A stretch of 64,000 bases of DNA from Bacteroides cellulosilyticus (GTDB taxonomy: Bacteria > Bacteroidota > Bacteroidia > Bacteroidales > Bacteroidaceae): NCBI RefSeq assembly GCF_020091405.1, contig NZ_CP081903.1, forward strand, positions 4,650,501 to 4,714,500, read 5' to 3'. Each line of letters starts with the position of its first letter. The first letter of the stretch is position 1. Below are positions 8,200 through 17,660 of the stretch, piece after piece. Both the position numbers and the translations under genes were made by a program. Under the pieces are notes generated by a model. The model was given only the letters and a program-made list of their open reading frames with translations. It had not been told where the DNA came from and did no database searches.

Positions 8200-8299
8200 C
8201 GAGTTGCAAGTTCCTTTCGGTGTGGTAGTCTGGCGAATAATTATTCGCTTACGAATACAGCGCAGCAACTTGTAACTCGTCACTTGTAGCCTGTAGCTT
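8180..8299. repeat. Long intergenic palindrome of reiterated GCTACAAG words (copy 1)
   Basis: Arms 8180-8212 and 8267-8299 are 33 nt each with two mismatches. The loop holds a second perfect palindrome, gcgaataa/ttattcgc (8233-8248). It spans the end of the histidine kinase gene and lies before the converging kbl gene, so it may serve as a two-way terminator or RNA-stabilising hairpin. Related copies are at 16785-16862 and 48141-48232. Confidence 0.85.
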
Positions 8300-8307
8300 A
8301 TCGCGCT

Positions 8308-9498
8308 TTAGCGCGATAATACTCCAAGTTCTTTTCCTACCTTGATGAATGCATCTATACACTTGTCCAGATGTTCTCTTTCGTGTCCGGCGGAGATTTG
8401 TACACGGATGCGTGCCTGGTCTTTCGGAACCACGGGATAATAGAATCCGGTGACGTAAATGCCTTCTTCTTGCATACGGGCGGCGTAAATCTGCGAAAGT
8501 TTGGCATCATACAGCATCACGGCGCAGATAGCACTTTGTGTAGGCTTGATGTCAAATCCGGCGGCAGTCATTTTCTCGCGGAAGTAATTAACGTTTTCTA
8601 CTAATTTGTCATGCAGGGCATTGCTTTCTCTCAGCATATTGAAGACTTCGATACTTGCACCGATCACGGCAGGAGCAACAGAATTGGAGAACAGATACGG
8701 GCGGCTGCGTTGGCGCAGCAGGTCGATAATCTCTTTGCGTCCGGTGGTGAATCCGCCCATGGCTCCGCCAAAAGCCTTGCCCAGTGTGCCGGTGTAAATA
8801 TCCACACGTCCGTAAGTTTTGAATAGCTCGCTCACACCGTGACCTGTAGGACCTACTACACCGGCAGAGTGAGATTCGTCTACCATGACCAGAGCGTCAT
8901 ACTTTTCTGCTAGATCACAGATCTGATCCATCGGAGCTACATTGCCGTCCATGGAGAATACACCGTCTGTTACGACAATGCGGAAACGCTGGGCCTGTGC
9001 TTCTTGCAGGCACTTCTCCAGTTCGGCCATGTCGGCATTGGCATAGCGGTAACGTTTGGCCTTGCACAGGCGTACACCGTCAATGATGGAGGCGTGGTTC
9101 AGGGAATCGGAGATGATAGCATCTTCCTCGCTGAATAGAGGTTCGAACACTCCGCCGTTGGCATCGAAACAAGCAGCATAGAGGATGGTGTCTTCGGTTT
9201 TGAAATAGTCGGAGATAGCAGCTTCCAGTTCTTTGTGGATGTCTTGTGTTCCGCAGATGAAACGTACGGAAGACATGCCGTAGCCACGGTGATCCATCAT
9301 CTTTTGGGCGGCGGCAATCAGTCGCGGATGGTTGGACAAACCTAGGTAATTGTTAGCGCAGAAATTCAGTACTTCCTTCCCTTTTACGGTGATGGCGGCT
9401 TGTTGCGCACTCTCGATCAGGCGCTCTTCTTTGTAGAGTCCGGCCTCTTTGATTTCAGCAAGCGTATTGCTGAGGTGTTCTTTCATTTTCCCGTACAT
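8308..9498 (-). CDS. kbl: Glycine C-acetyltransferase (2-amino-3-ketobutyrate CoA ligase)
   Basis: 396 residues, usual length. A PLP-dependent alpha-oxoamine synthase: the Schiff-base lysine lies in YTGTLGKAFGGAMGG, with VDESHSAGVVG and GTQDIHKELE as family blocks. It converts 2-amino-3-ketobutyrate plus CoA to glycine and acetyl-CoA, the second step of threonine breakdown. The gene is divergent from an SDR-type threonine dehydrogenase, which catalyses the first step. The stop codon lies in a small tatcgcgc/gcgcgata hairpin (8299-8318). An alternative start, MKEHL, lies four codons downstream. Confidence 0.93.
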   Translation of the reverse strand: MYGKMKEHLSNTLAEIKEAGLYKEERLIESAQQAAITVKGKEVLNFCANNYLGLSNHPRLIAAAQKMMDHRGYGMSSVRFICGTQDIHKELEAAISDYFKTEDTILYAACFDANGGVFEPLFSEEDAIISDSLNHASIIDGVRLCKAKRYRYANADMAELEKCLQEAQAQRFRIVVTDGVFSMDGNVAPMDQICDLAEKYDALVMVDESHSAGVVGPTGHGVSELFKTYGRVDIYTGTLGKAFGGAMGGFTTGRKEIIDLLRQRSRPYLFSNSVAPAVIGASIEVFNMLRESNALHDKLVENVNYFREKMTAAGFDIKPTQSAICAVMLYDAKLSQIYAARMQEEGIYVTGFYYPVVPKDQARIRVQISAGHEREHLDKCIDAFIKVGKELGVLSR

Positions 9499-9606
9499 AG
9501 CTTTATAAATTAAAAGTTTGTCATCTTATTACTAAACGATACAAAGGACACGATTTTTCTTCAAATAAACAATAGCAAAATGATAGAATAATGAAAAAAA
9601 AGTATG

Positions 9607-9614
9607 TATATTTG
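9607..9614 (+). promoter_or_regulatory. -7 box of the threonine dehydrogenase operon
   Basis: tatatttg matches TAnnTTTG, 38 bp before the ATG. The divergent kbl promoter must also lie in 9499-9606, but no exact box is visible there. Confidence 0.6.
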
Positions 9615-9652
9615 CACGTCTCTAAGGATGGAGCACCTTATAAATAAGTCGT

Positions 9653-10609
9653 ATGAAGAATATTTTGGTAATTGGAGCAACCGGACAGATAGGTTCGGAA
9701 CTCACATTGGAATTGCGTAAACGTTATGGAGATGACCATGTTATAGCCGGATACATTCCGAGTGCTATGCCTAAAGGCGAGTTGAAGGCATCTGGACCTT
9801 CTGCTATTGCCGACGTCACCGACCGTCAGTCTATTGAAGTGGTGGCACGCCAATTCAAGATTGATACGATTTATAATCTGGCGGCTTTGCTCTCGGTTGT
9901 TGCCGAAAGCCGTCCGGCCATGGCTTGGAAAATTGGTATAGACGGATTATGGAATGTGCTGGAAGTGGCGCGTGAATACGGTTGCGCAGTGTTTACTCCG
10001 AGTTCTATCGGTTCGTTTGGAGAAGCTACACCTCATGTGAAGACGCCGCAAGATACGATTCAGCGTCCTCGTACGATGTATGGCGTAACCAAGGTAACTA
10101 CTGAATTGTTGAGCGATTATTATTATACTAAATATGGAGTGGATACCCGTGCGGTTCGCTTCCCGGGCATCATTTCCAATGTAACTCCTCCGGGAGGGGG
10201 AACTACAGACTATGCGGTCGATATTTTTTACTCCGCAGTGAAAGGTGAAAAGTTTGTATGTCCTTTGAAGCCTGGTACTTATATGGATATGATGTATATG
10301 CCTGATGCGCTGAATGCGGCTATTTCATTGATGGAAGCAGCACCGGCACGTCTGAAGCATCGGAATGCTTTCAATATTGCTGCCATGAGTTTTGATCCGG
10401 AGGAGATCTGCCAGTCCATCAAGAAGCATGTGCCCGACTTTGAAATGGTGTATGAGATTGACCCATTGAAGCAATCCATTGCCGACAGCTGGCCCGACAG
10501 CTTGGATGACAGTTGTGCTCGTGAAGAGTGGGATTGGAAACCGCAATATGATTTAGAGTCCATGACGGTGGACATGCTTGAAAAGTTAAGAGCTAAACTA
10601 AATAAGTGA
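9653..10609 (+). CDS. tdh: L-threonine 3-dehydrogenase, SDR (epimerase-like) type
   Basis: 318 residues. Rossmann motif GATGQIGSEL at the N-terminus and catalytic YGVTK (Tyr-x3-Lys) with SSIGSFG upstream place it in the extended SDR family. FPGIISNVTPPGGGTTDYAV is characteristic of the epimerase-like threonine dehydrogenases rather than of sugar epimerases. It oxidises L-threonine to 2-amino-3-ketobutyrate with NAD+. The divergent kbl gene strengthens this call; without it the protein could have been called only an NAD-dependent epimerase. Confidence 0.88.
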   Translation: MKNILVIGATGQIGSELTLELRKRYGDDHVIAGYIPSAMPKGELKASGPSAIADVTDRQSIEVVARQFKIDTIYNLAALLSVVAESRPAMAWKIGIDGLWNVLEVAREYGCAVFTPSSIGSFGEATPHVKTPQDTIQRPRTMYGVTKVTTELLSDYYYTKYGVDTRAVRFPGIISNVTPPGGGTTDYAVDIFYSAVKGEKFVCPLKPGTYMDMMYMPDALNAAISLMEAAPARLKHRNAFNIAAMSFDPEEICQSIKKHVPDFEMVYEIDPLKQSIADSWPDSLDDSCAREEWDWKPQYDLESMTVDMLEKLRAKLNK

Positions 10610-10628
10610 CCTTATGGTCCGGTAAAGA

Positions 10629-11477
10629 ATGAGAAAAATAGGATTGGGGTTCTTTCTTCTCGTTTTCTTGGTGTCGTGTGGCAACAAGAAAACGAAGATG
10701 GACCCTTTTGCGACAATCACCAATTTGGTGGATTCAGCTGCACACAAGGCTGATACTGTATCACAGGCCGAAGTTGATAATGACCCAAAGCCAATAGAAG
10801 CGGATGAATCGTTTGATGATTTTATCTACAGTTACGCTTCAGATGACGCCCTGCAACAGCAGCGGACCAAATTTCCATTGTCTTTTTACGACGTTGATAA
10901 GCCTTCTAAAATAGAGAAGGGAGAGTGGGAACATGATTATCTGTTTACTCAGCAGAGTTATTACACATTACTCTTCGACAATGAAGACGATCTGGAGCTG
11001 GTGGGGGATACTGCGCTGACTTCCGTGCAGGTGGAATGGATTTTCCTGGAGAACCGCATGGTGAAGAAATACTACTTCGAGCGTACCAAGGGCGTATGGA
11101 TGCTGGAAGCTATCAATCTCCGTCAAATGGAACAGGGAGAGGATGAAGACTTCGTTGCGTTTTATTCGCGTTTTGTGACCGACAGCGTTTATCAGAGCCG
11201 GCATATTCGCGAACCTTTACAGTATATCACAATAGATCCGGATGATGAGTTTTCTATCCTGGAGACTACACTCGACTTGAATCAGTGGTATGCTTTCCGT
11301 CCGGTATTGCCTGTGGATAAACTGTCAAATATCAATTACGGACAAAAGAATAGCGATAACTCGAATACGAAAATACTGAAAGTAAACGGGATTGGAAATG
11401 GATACACTAATATATTCTATTTCCGCAGGCATCGCGGAGAGTGGGAATTATATAAATATGAAGATACGAGCATTTAG
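10629..11477 (+). CDS. DUF4348 lipoprotein, function unknown
   Basis: 282 residues. A signal peptide with lipobox [11 protein letters not shown] (Cys near residue 18) predicts an acylated protein. The body is acidic with no catalytic motif I can recognise, and fits the Bacteroides DUF4348 family. It starts 19 bp after tdh and ends 17 bp before murB on the same strand, so it is probably in one transcript with them; the neighbours do not reveal its role. Confidence 0.8.
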   Translation: MRKIGLGFFLLVFLVSCGNKKTKMDPFATITNLVDSAAHKADTVSQAEVDNDPKPIEADESFDDFIYSYASDDALQQQRTKFPLSFYDVDKPSKIEKGEWEHDYLFTQQSYYTLLFDNEDDLELVGDTALTSVQVEWIFLENRMVKKYYFERTKGVWMLEAINLRQMEQGEDEDFVAFYSRFVTDSVYQSRHIREPLQYITIDPDDEFSILETTLDLNQWYAFRPVLPVDKLSNINYGQKNSDNSNTKILKVNGIGNGYTNIFYFRRHRGEWELYKYEDTSI

Positions 11478-11494
11478 AAAATTACGAATTACGA

Positions 11495-12493
11495 ATGATG
11501 GAGCATGAGATGAGAAAAATACCCAATACATTCGGACTTGATGTAGAAGCTGCCGTGTTTTTGGAATACAGCTCAGTAGAAGAATTGGAGAAGTTGATTG
11601 CCGCCGGGTACATCACTTCTCCTTATCTGCATATTGGCGGAGGGAGTAATCTGCTGTTTACCGGAGATTATAAAGGGGTGATATTACATTCGCGCATTGG
11701 CGGTATTGAAGTAATAGCAGAAGATGAAGAAAAGGTTGCGTTACGTGTAGGTGCCGGTGTGGTGTGGGATGATTTCGTGGCTTATTGTGTGGAGCATGGT
11801 TGGTACGGAACTGAAAACCTGTCGCTGATTCCCGGAGAAGTGGGAGCCTCGGCGGTGCAGAATATTGGTGCTTATGGCGTGGAAGTGAAAGACCTGATTT
11901 CTTTTGTGGAAACAATGAACATAGAGGGCGTGAAGCATGTTTACCGGATGGATGAATGTGGATATTCATATCGGAACAGTATTTTCAAACGGCCGGAAAT
12001 GAAACAGGTATTCGTTACGTATGTCGGTTTCACCCTGAGCAAGAAAGAACATTATATGTTGGATTACGGTACTATCCGTCAGGAACTTGAAAAATATCCG
12101 GGAGTAGACTTGAAAATATTACGCCAAGTGATTATCAGTATCCGTGAAAGTAAATTGCCTGATCCGAAACTGCTGGGTAATGCCGGAAGTTTCTTTATGA
12201 ATCCTGTCGTTTCTCGTGAAGTATTTGAGGTCTTACGGGAACAATATCCCCGGATGCCTTTTTATGAGATGGGGGCTGATCGGATAAAAATCCCTGCCGG
12301 TTGGATGATAGACCAATGTGGCTGGAAGGGGAAATCGCTGGGACCTGCTGCTGTGCATGATAAGCAGGCGTTGGTGTTGGTAAACCGGGGAGGGGCAACG
12401 GGAGCTGATATCGTAGCTCTTTCGGATGCTGTAAGGGCATCGGTGCGTGAGAAGTTCGGCATTGACATACATCCCGAAGTGAATTTTATTTAG
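11495..12493 (+). CDS. murB: UDP-N-acetylenolpyruvoylglucosamine reductase
   Basis: 332 residues; the true start may be the third ATG (11510, [11 protein letters not shown]). The FAD-binding block [16 protein letters not shown], the [20 protein letters not shown] block, the catalytic Ser in [10 protein letters not shown] and the terminal Glu in HPEVNFI are all present. It reduces UDP-GlcNAc-enolpyruvate to UDP-MurNAc with NADPH in peptidoglycan synthesis. The start region consists of reiterated 'attacgaa' words, which may have duplicated the ATG. Confidence 0.95.
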   Translation: MMEHEMRKIPNTFGLDVEAAVFLEYSSVEELEKLIAAGYITSPYLHIGGGSNLLFTGDYKGVILHSRIGGIEVIAEDEEKVALRVGAGVVWDDFVAYCVEHGWYGTENLSLIPGEVGASAVQNIGAYGVEVKDLISFVETMNIEGVKHVYRMDECGYSYRNSIFKRPEMKQVFVTYVGFTLSKKEHYMLDYGTIRQELEKYPGVDLKILRQVIISIRESKLPDPKLLGNAGSFFMNPVVSREVFEVLREQYPRMPFYEMGADRIKIPAGWMIDQCGWKGKSLGPAAVHDKQALVLVNRGGATGADIVALSDAVRASVREKFGIDIHPEVNFI

Positions 12494-12520
12494 ATGATTG
12501 ATAATTAATATGTAATTAAA

Positions 12521-13285
12521 GTGAAACTAAGAATATTGGGAAGCGGAACATCGACAGGGGTGCCTGAAATAGGCTGTAAGTGCGAAGTTTGCACTTCTGC
12601 CGATCCGCGCGATAACCGCTTGCGTGCGTCTTCTTTGTTACATACGGATGATGCGGTGATACTGATTGATTGCGGACCGGATTTCCGGGAACAGATGTTG
12701 AGGGCAGCCTCATTTGAAAAAATAGATGGAGTACTGATTACTCATGAGCATTATGACCATGTAGGAGGACTGGATGATCTTCGTCCTTTCTGCTGTTTCG
12801 GTGAGATTCCCATATATTCCGATGACTATACGGCAACTCACTTGCGTGCGCGAATGCCCTATTGTTTTTTGGAACATAAATATCCCGGTGTACCTCAGAT
12901 TTTCTTGCAAGAAGTGGAACCGGGAAAAAACTTTTTTATCAATCATACGGAGATTATTCCTTTTCAGGTGATGCACGGGCGTCTGCCTATTCTGGGGTAT
13001 CGCATAGGTAAGCGTTTGGCTTATATTACAGATATGCTGACCATGCCTGAAGAGTCCTATGAACAATTGCAAGACTTAGACGTTCTGGTTGTGAATGCCT
13101 TGCGTGTCAAGCCGCATCCTACGCATCAGAGTATTTCCGAGGCATTGGAGACGGCGAAGCGCATCGGTGCGCGCGAAACTTATTTTATTCACATGAGTCA
13201 TCATGCCGGATTGCATGTGGAACTCGAAAAGCAGCTTCCTCCTGATGTGCATCTAACTTTTGATGGAATGGAAATAGAGTTTTAA
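12521..13285 (+). CDS. MBL-fold metallo-hydrolase (PhnP/RNase Z-like)
   Basis: 254 residues from a GTG start (VKLRILGSGTSTGVPEIG). Metal ligands: HEHYDHVGGLDDLRPF (HxHxDH), a second His in VMHGRLPILGYR, Asp in YITDM and the C-terminal HMSHHAGLH. TSTGVPEIGCKCEVCTS holds a CxC-type cysteine pair as in PhnP-like phosphodiesterases. Probably a cytoplasmic cyclic-phosphate or other phosphodiesterase; the substrate cannot be read from sequence. It lies 27 bp downstream of murB. Confidence 0.88.
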   Translation: MKLRILGSGTSTGVPEIGCKCEVCTSADPRDNRLRASSLLHTDDAVILIDCGPDFREQMLRAASFEKIDGVLITHEHYDHVGGLDDLRPFCCFGEIPIYSDDYTATHLRARMPYCFLEHKYPGVPQIFLQEVEPGKNFFINHTEIIPFQVMHGRLPILGYRIGKRLAYITDMLTMPEESYEQLQDLDVLVVNALRVKPHPTHQSISEALETAKRIGARETYFIHMSHHAGLHVELEKQLPPDVHLTFDGMEIEF

Positions 13286-13394
13286 AGGCAGGCATTCTAA
13301 AACTTTTTTTATATCTACTAAAGTTTTTGAAACATTTGTTTTGTTTTATTAGTAGAAATACTTATTTTTGCCGAAACTTGATGCCTGAAAAACC

Positions 13395-15035
13395 ATGAAG
13401 TTACGCCTTATCATAAGAATTGCCATGATTGTGTCCATAGTGTTGCTATGTACGGGGTTCGGGGTGTATTCATTCTTTAGGTTGAATGAGGTGGAGAGTC
13501 AGAAAGATTTTAATCTCTATACTCTAGTGCCTCAAAGCGCAATAGCTGTGCTGGAAACAGACCGTATGGCAGAATTGGTGGATGATATCAACCAGTTGAG
13601 TTGCAGCAAAGATAATCACTTCCTTTATGCTTCCGAACTTTTTGTTTATCTGAAAAACTATCTGCATACCTTGCTTGAGGATACTCCGCACGGACTTAGT
13701 AAGCAGATGAACAAAATGCTTATCAGTTTTCATGAGCCGGATACACCATTGAACCAAGTGTTGTATTGCAGTCTGGGATCAGGTGATTATGAGCTGGTGG
13801 AGTCATTCATCAGGAAATATTGTTCCAGTTCATTCCCTTCTAAATTCTTTGATTACAGAGGTGAGGAGATCAGTATTTATCCTATGCCTGACGGACGTTT
13901 CCTTTCAGCGTATTTCACATCGGACTTCCTGGCGATCAGCTTTCAGAAGCGATTGATAGAACAGGTGATTGACGCGCGGCTCTCCAAAAAGTCGTTGATA
14001 GACATGCCTTCATTCAGACTGATGCATGCTGGGAAGAATGCGAACGTGGAAGCTACGGTGTATGTGCGCATTAAATCGGTGGAGATGGGTAAAAATACAG
14101 ATGGTATTCGTTCGCAGACCTATTTGGGAAGTTGGGCGGAATTTGATTTGAAGCTGAATGAGAATGCTATTTATTGTTCGGGGATTAGTCACGGATCGGA
14201 CACTACACATACTTTTATAAATGCTTTGCGTCGCCAGCAGCCGGTAGAGGGGTTTCCGGGAGAACGGCTTCCACTTTCTACTTTCTTTTATGATTGTTGG
14301 GCCATTTCGGATATGAATGCCATGTGCAGCTTTACGGCGAAACAGGAATATGCCAAGGCAACTTATTCCGATTATATTAAAGAAAGAGATGAAGAATGGA
14401 TGGATTTCTTGAAAATGTATGCAGGAGATCAGGTGATATCCTGTCTCTTCCAGTCGAAAGATACAGTAAATGAGATTCCTTGTGCGGTGATGAGTGTTCC
14501 GGTGAAGAATGTGTTGCAGGCTGAACGCCGCTTGCAGTCATTGCTTTATACTTCTCCGAAGGAAGTGGATGCGCCTCCTGTTCCGCAGGCATACCCCGAT
14601 TATCATCTTTATCCAAAGGCGAAAGGATATCGTTATTATATATTGCCTCGTAATACCTTGCTGACTCAATTGACAGGCATCACAGAGTCCGCCCTTTATA
14701 CGTATGTGTGTTTTTATCGCGGGCATCTGCTGATGGCACCGGATGTTGCCAGTCTCACGGCTTATATAGATGCCATGGAGAATGAGGAAGTATTGGATGA
14801 TATTCCGTTGTATGAAGAGGGGATCGGGAGTCTTTCACCCACATATAGTTTTGTAATGATGGTGGATATGGAAAAGATGGTGGAGCAACCGGAAACTTAT
14901 GTGCGTCTGATACCTAACTTTTTCTTTCGCCAGGCTAAATTCTTCCGGCATTTTATTCTTTCGATACAGTTTACCTGTGTAGAAGAAGTCGTATATCCGA
15001 ATCTGGTGCTTTTATATAAAGGGAATAAAATATAA
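13395..15035 (+). CDS. Membrane-anchored hypothetical protein (DUF3352-like)
   Basis: 546 residues. One N-terminal membrane helix (about 8-30), with the rest outside the membrane. Segments such as LVPQSAIAVLETDRMAELVD are reminiscent of the DUF3352 family, but I am not certain of the assignment. No catalytic motif is seen. It is followed by a two-way terminator, so it ends this transcript. Function unknown. Confidence 0.75.
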   Translation: MKLRLIIRIAMIVSIVLLCTGFGVYSFFRLNEVESQKDFNLYTLVPQSAIAVLETDRMAELVDDINQLSCSKDNHFLYASELFVYLKNYLHTLLEDTPHGLSKQMNKMLISFHEPDTPLNQVLYCSLGSGDYELVESFIRKYCSSSFPSKFFDYRGEEISIYPMPDGRFLSAYFTSDFLAISFQKRLIEQVIDARLSKKSLIDMPSFRLMHAGKNANVEATVYVRIKSVEMGKNTDGIRSQTYLGSWAEFDLKLNENAIYCSGISHGSDTTHTFINALRRQQPVEGFPGERLPLSTFFYDCWAISDMNAMCSFTAKQEYAKATYSDYIKERDEEWMDFLKMYAGDQVISCLFQSKDTVNEIPCAVMSVPVKNVLQAERRLQSLLYTSPKEVDAPPVPQAYPDYHLYPKAKGYRYYILPRNTLLTQLTGITESALYTYVCFYRGHLLMAPDVASLTAYIDAMENEEVLDDIPLYEEGIGSLSPTYSFVMMVDMEKMVEQPETYVRLIPNFFFRQAKFFRHFILSIQFTCVEEVVYPNLVLLYKGNKI

Positions 15036-15044
15036 GATTTAACA

Positions 15045-15080
15045 CACAAAAAAGGGAGAAAACATTCTCCCTTTTTTGTG
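15045..15080. terminator. Bidirectional terminator between two converging genes
   Basis: Perfect 16-bp stem (cacaaaaaagggagaa / ttctcccttttttgtg) with a 4-base loop and T-rich flanks on both strands. Confidence 0.92.
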
Positions 15081-15097
15081 CTAAAATTCTTTTCAGT

Positions 15098-15472
15098 TTA
15101 GAATGGCAGATCGTCTTTCGCATCACCTGCCAGGAATTCCGGTGCGGCAGTCGGTGCCGGCGGCGGAACAGATGCGCCCGGTGCGCCTGCAGGGGCTGTT
15201 GCACTAACACGCTCTACTTTCCATGCGCGGATACTGTTGAACCAACGGTCCTGCCATTGGCGTGCGTCCACATCAAATGATACGGTCAGTTCTTCGCCCA
15301 TCTGGATGTTAAACTGTTCTATTTTGTCTGCTCCGAAAACATCGAAACACATTTTGCGGGGATATTGGCCGTGGTCTTCAATCACGTATTCTTGTGCTTT
15401 CCACTCATTGCCCGACTTTGCCACTCCGCCTCTTGGTTGGAGTATAGCGATAATTTTTCCTGTAAATTCCAT
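15098..15472 (-). CDS. DUF3127 protein, single-strand-binding-like
   Basis: 124 residues from ATG 15472 (MEFTGKIIAILQP). The frame is open further upstream to 15688, but that part would run back through the dnaN promoter and is not family-like. The OB-fold-like core (GGVAKSGNEWKAQEYVIE, RKMCFDVFGADKI) is DUF3127; the tail is Pro/Ala-rich and ends DAKDDLPF, like the acidic DDxPF tail of SSB proteins that recruits partners. It may therefore bind nucleic acid and a replication partner; this is inference. Divergent from dnaN. Confidence 0.85.
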   Translation of the reverse strand: MEFTGKIIAILQPRGGVAKSGNEWKAQEYVIEDHGQYPRKMCFDVFGADKIEQFNIQMGEELTVSFDVDARQWQDRWFNSIRAWKVERVSATAPAGAPGASVPPPAPTAAPEFLAGDAKDDLPF

Positions 15473-15579
15473 TGCGTTCTTTTTTAATGATGCGGCGAAG
15501 TTACAATTTTTTAGGGAAATCCGGAGAAGTTCCGGGTGTTTTTTCTTAATTTTCTTTGCTGTGGGAAGATCTTTTTTTG

Positions 15580-15587
15580 TAACTTTG
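15580..15587 (+). promoter_or_regulatory. -7 box of dnaN
   Basis: taactttg matches TAnnTTTG; tttg at 15555-15558 is a possible -33 box (21 bp gap). It fits translation starting at 15650 rather than at 15536. Confidence 0.65.
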
Positions 15588-15649
15588 TCCGATACTATGA
15601 AGTTATAGTACGAATAGGGAATAATATAAAACTTAAATACACAGAACAT

Positions 15650-16774
15650 ATGAAATTTATCGTTTCGAGTACTGCGCTCTCCAGCCATTTACAGGCTATC
15701 AGCCGTGTGATTAATTCGAAGAATGCGTTGCCCATTTTGGATTGTTTCCTCTTTGAACTGAAAGACGGAACATTGTCGATTACTGTTTCTGATAGTGAAA
15801 CAACGATGGTGACATCAGTTGAAGTGAATGAAAGTGATGCTGACGGACGCTTTGCCGTAGCTGCCAAAACAATTCTGGACGCATTGAAGGAAATCCCCGA
15901 ACAACCGCTGTCATTTGAAGTAAATACCAATTCTTTGGAAATCACAGTACAGTATCAGAACGGTAAGTATAGCCTGATGGGACAGAATGCAGATGAATTT
16001 CCTCAATCGGCTATGCTGGGTGATAATGCCGTACGCGTAGAAATGGATGCATCCGTATTGTTGGGTGGAATTAATCGCGCTGTATTTGCTACGGCTGATG
16101 ATGAGCTTCGTCCGGTGATGAATGGTATCTATTTTGACATTACCACAGAAGATATTACAATGGTGGCATCTGATGGTCACAAATTGGTGCGTTGCAAAAC
16201 ACTGGCTGCCAAAGGTAATGAACGCGCAGCATTTATTCTGCCCAAAAAGCCGGCTTCGTTGATTAAGAATTTGTTGCCTAAAGAACAAGGACAAGTTGTT
16301 ATTGAATTTGATGAACGTAATGCTGTGTTTACATTGGAAAAATACCGCATGGTGTGTCGTCTGATTGAAGGACGTTATCCTAATTATAATTCGGTGATAC
16401 CGCAGAATAATCCTTATAAAGTGACTGTGGACCGTATGCAGTTGGTAGGTGCATTGCGTCGTGTATCTATTTTCTCATCACAGGCAAGCAGTCTTATTAA
16501 GCTGCGTATGCAGCCCAATCAGATTGTGATTTCGGCCCAGGATATTGATTTCTCTACTTCTGCCGAAGAAACACTGGCTTGCCAGTATGATGGTAACCCG
16601 ATGAGCATCGGTTTTAAATCGACTTTCCTGATTGATATTTTGAATAATATCGCTGCTGATGAAGTGATAATTGAACTGGCAGATCCGTCACGTGCAGGTG
16701 TCATCATTCCCGTTGAACAAGAAGAAAATGAGGAGCTGTTGATGCTACTGATGCCGATGATGCTAAATGATTAA
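15650..16774 (+). CDS. dnaN: DNA polymerase III beta subunit (sliding clamp)
   Basis: 374 residues from ATG 15650 (MKFIVSSTALSSHLQAISRV), the usual length. Three clamp repeats are recognisable; MNGIYFDI and ASDGHKLVRC in the second domain and LLMPMMLND at the C-terminus are typical. It forms the dimeric ring that tethers polymerase III to DNA. The upstream in-frame extension is rejected because the -7 box lies within it. dnaN is followed by an exonuclease and recN, as in other Bacteroides. Confidence 0.96.
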   Translation: MKFIVSSTALSSHLQAISRVINSKNALPILDCFLFELKDGTLSITVSDSETTMVTSVEVNESDADGRFAVAAKTILDALKEIPEQPLSFEVNTNSLEITVQYQNGKYSLMGQNADEFPQSAMLGDNAVRVEMDASVLLGGINRAVFATADDELRPVMNGIYFDITTEDITMVASDGHKLVRCKTLAAKGNERAAFILPKKPASLIKNLLPKEQGQVVIEFDERNAVFTLEKYRMVCRLIEGRYPNYNSVIPQNNPYKVTVDRMQLVGALRRVSIFSSQASSLIKLRMQPNQIVISAQDIDFSTSAEETLACQYDGNPMSIGFKSTFLIDILNNIAADEVIIELADPSRAGVIIPVEQEENEELLMLLMPMMLND

Positions 16775-16784
16775 TAATTGCTAT

Positions 16785-16862
16785 AGCTACGAGCTACAAG
16801 CTACAGGTTACGAGTGCCTTTGGGGATATAGCGTAGCCACTTGTAGCTTGTAGCTCGTAGCT
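16785..16862. repeat. GCTACAAG-word palindrome (copy 2)
   Basis: Perfect 20-bp inverted repeat (agctacgagctacaagctac at 16785-16804 and its complement at 16843-16862), 38-base spacer, between dnaN and the exonuclease gene. Same word family as 8180-8299 and 48141-48232. Confidence 0.88.
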
Positions 16863-16885
16863 TGTAGCTTATACTTATAATAATA

Positions 16886-17656
16886 ATGAAATTAAACCTC
16901 AAAAACCCGATTGTTTTTTTTGATTTGGAGACGACCGGAACGAGTATCAATGTAGACCGTATCGTTGAAATCTGTTATCTCAAAGTACACCCCAATGGTA
17001 ATGAGGAAGCAAAAACACTTCGTATCAATCCGGAAATGCATATTCCCGAAGGTGCGTCTGCTGTTCATGGCATCTATGACGAGGATGTGGCAGATTGTCC
17101 TACCTTCAAAGAAGTGGCCCGTACTATTGCCAATGATATAGAAGGATGTGATTTGGCAGGATTTAATTCCAACCGTTTTGATATTCCCGTGCTGGCGGAA
17201 GAATTTCTTCGCGCCGGTGTAGATATTGACCTGAGTCGCCGCAAGTTTGTGGATGTACAGGTCATTTTCCATAAATTGGAGCAGCGTACACTTTCTGCTG
17301 CTTATAAATTCTATTGTGGAAAGAATCTGGAGGATGCACATACGGCGGCAGCTGATACGCAAGCAACTTATGAGGTGCTAATGGCACAGCTGGACCGTTA
17401 TTCGGAATTGCAGAATGATGTTGCTTTTCTGGCCGATTATTCCAGCTTTAACAAAAATGTGGATTTCGCAGGACGTATGATTTATGATGATAATGGTGTG
17501 GAAGTATTTAACTTTGGAAAATACAAGGGAATGTCGGTGACAGATGTGTTGAAGCGCGATCCGGGCTATTATAGCTGGATATTAAACAGTGACTTTACGC
17601 TGAACACCAAGGCTATGTTGACAAAGATCCGTCTACGTGAATTAACCAATAAGTAG
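16886..17656 (+). CDS. DnaQ-like 3'-5' exonuclease
   Basis: 256 residues. DEDDh exonuclease motifs: Exo I FFDLETTGT (Asp-x-Glu), Exo II GFNSNRFDIPVL and Exo III HTAAADTQ (His-x4-Asp). The C-terminal part (VFNFGKYKGMSVTDVLKRDP) is the small domain often appended to such proteins in Bacteroidetes. It could proofread for polymerase III, given the position after dnaN, or act in repair or RNA turnover. It ends 4 bp before coaBC. Confidence 0.9.
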   Translation: MKLNLKNPIVFFDLETTGTSINVDRIVEICYLKVHPNGNEEAKTLRINPEMHIPEGASAVHGIYDEDVADCPTFKEVARTIANDIEGCDLAGFNSNRFDIPVLAEEFLRAGVDIDLSRRKFVDVQVIFHKLEQRTLSAAYKFYCGKNLEDAHTAAADTQATYEVLMAQLDRYSELQNDVAFLADYSSFNKNVDFAGRMIYDDNGVEVFNFGKYKGMSVTDVLKRDPGYYSWILNSDFTLNTKAMLTKIRLRELTNK

Positions 17657-17660
17657 TATC

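Noticed and set aside
15473..15688. N-terminal extension of the DUF3127 protein
   Set aside because: It crosses the dnaN promoter and start, and is unlike the family; MEFTGKI at 15472 is the natural start.
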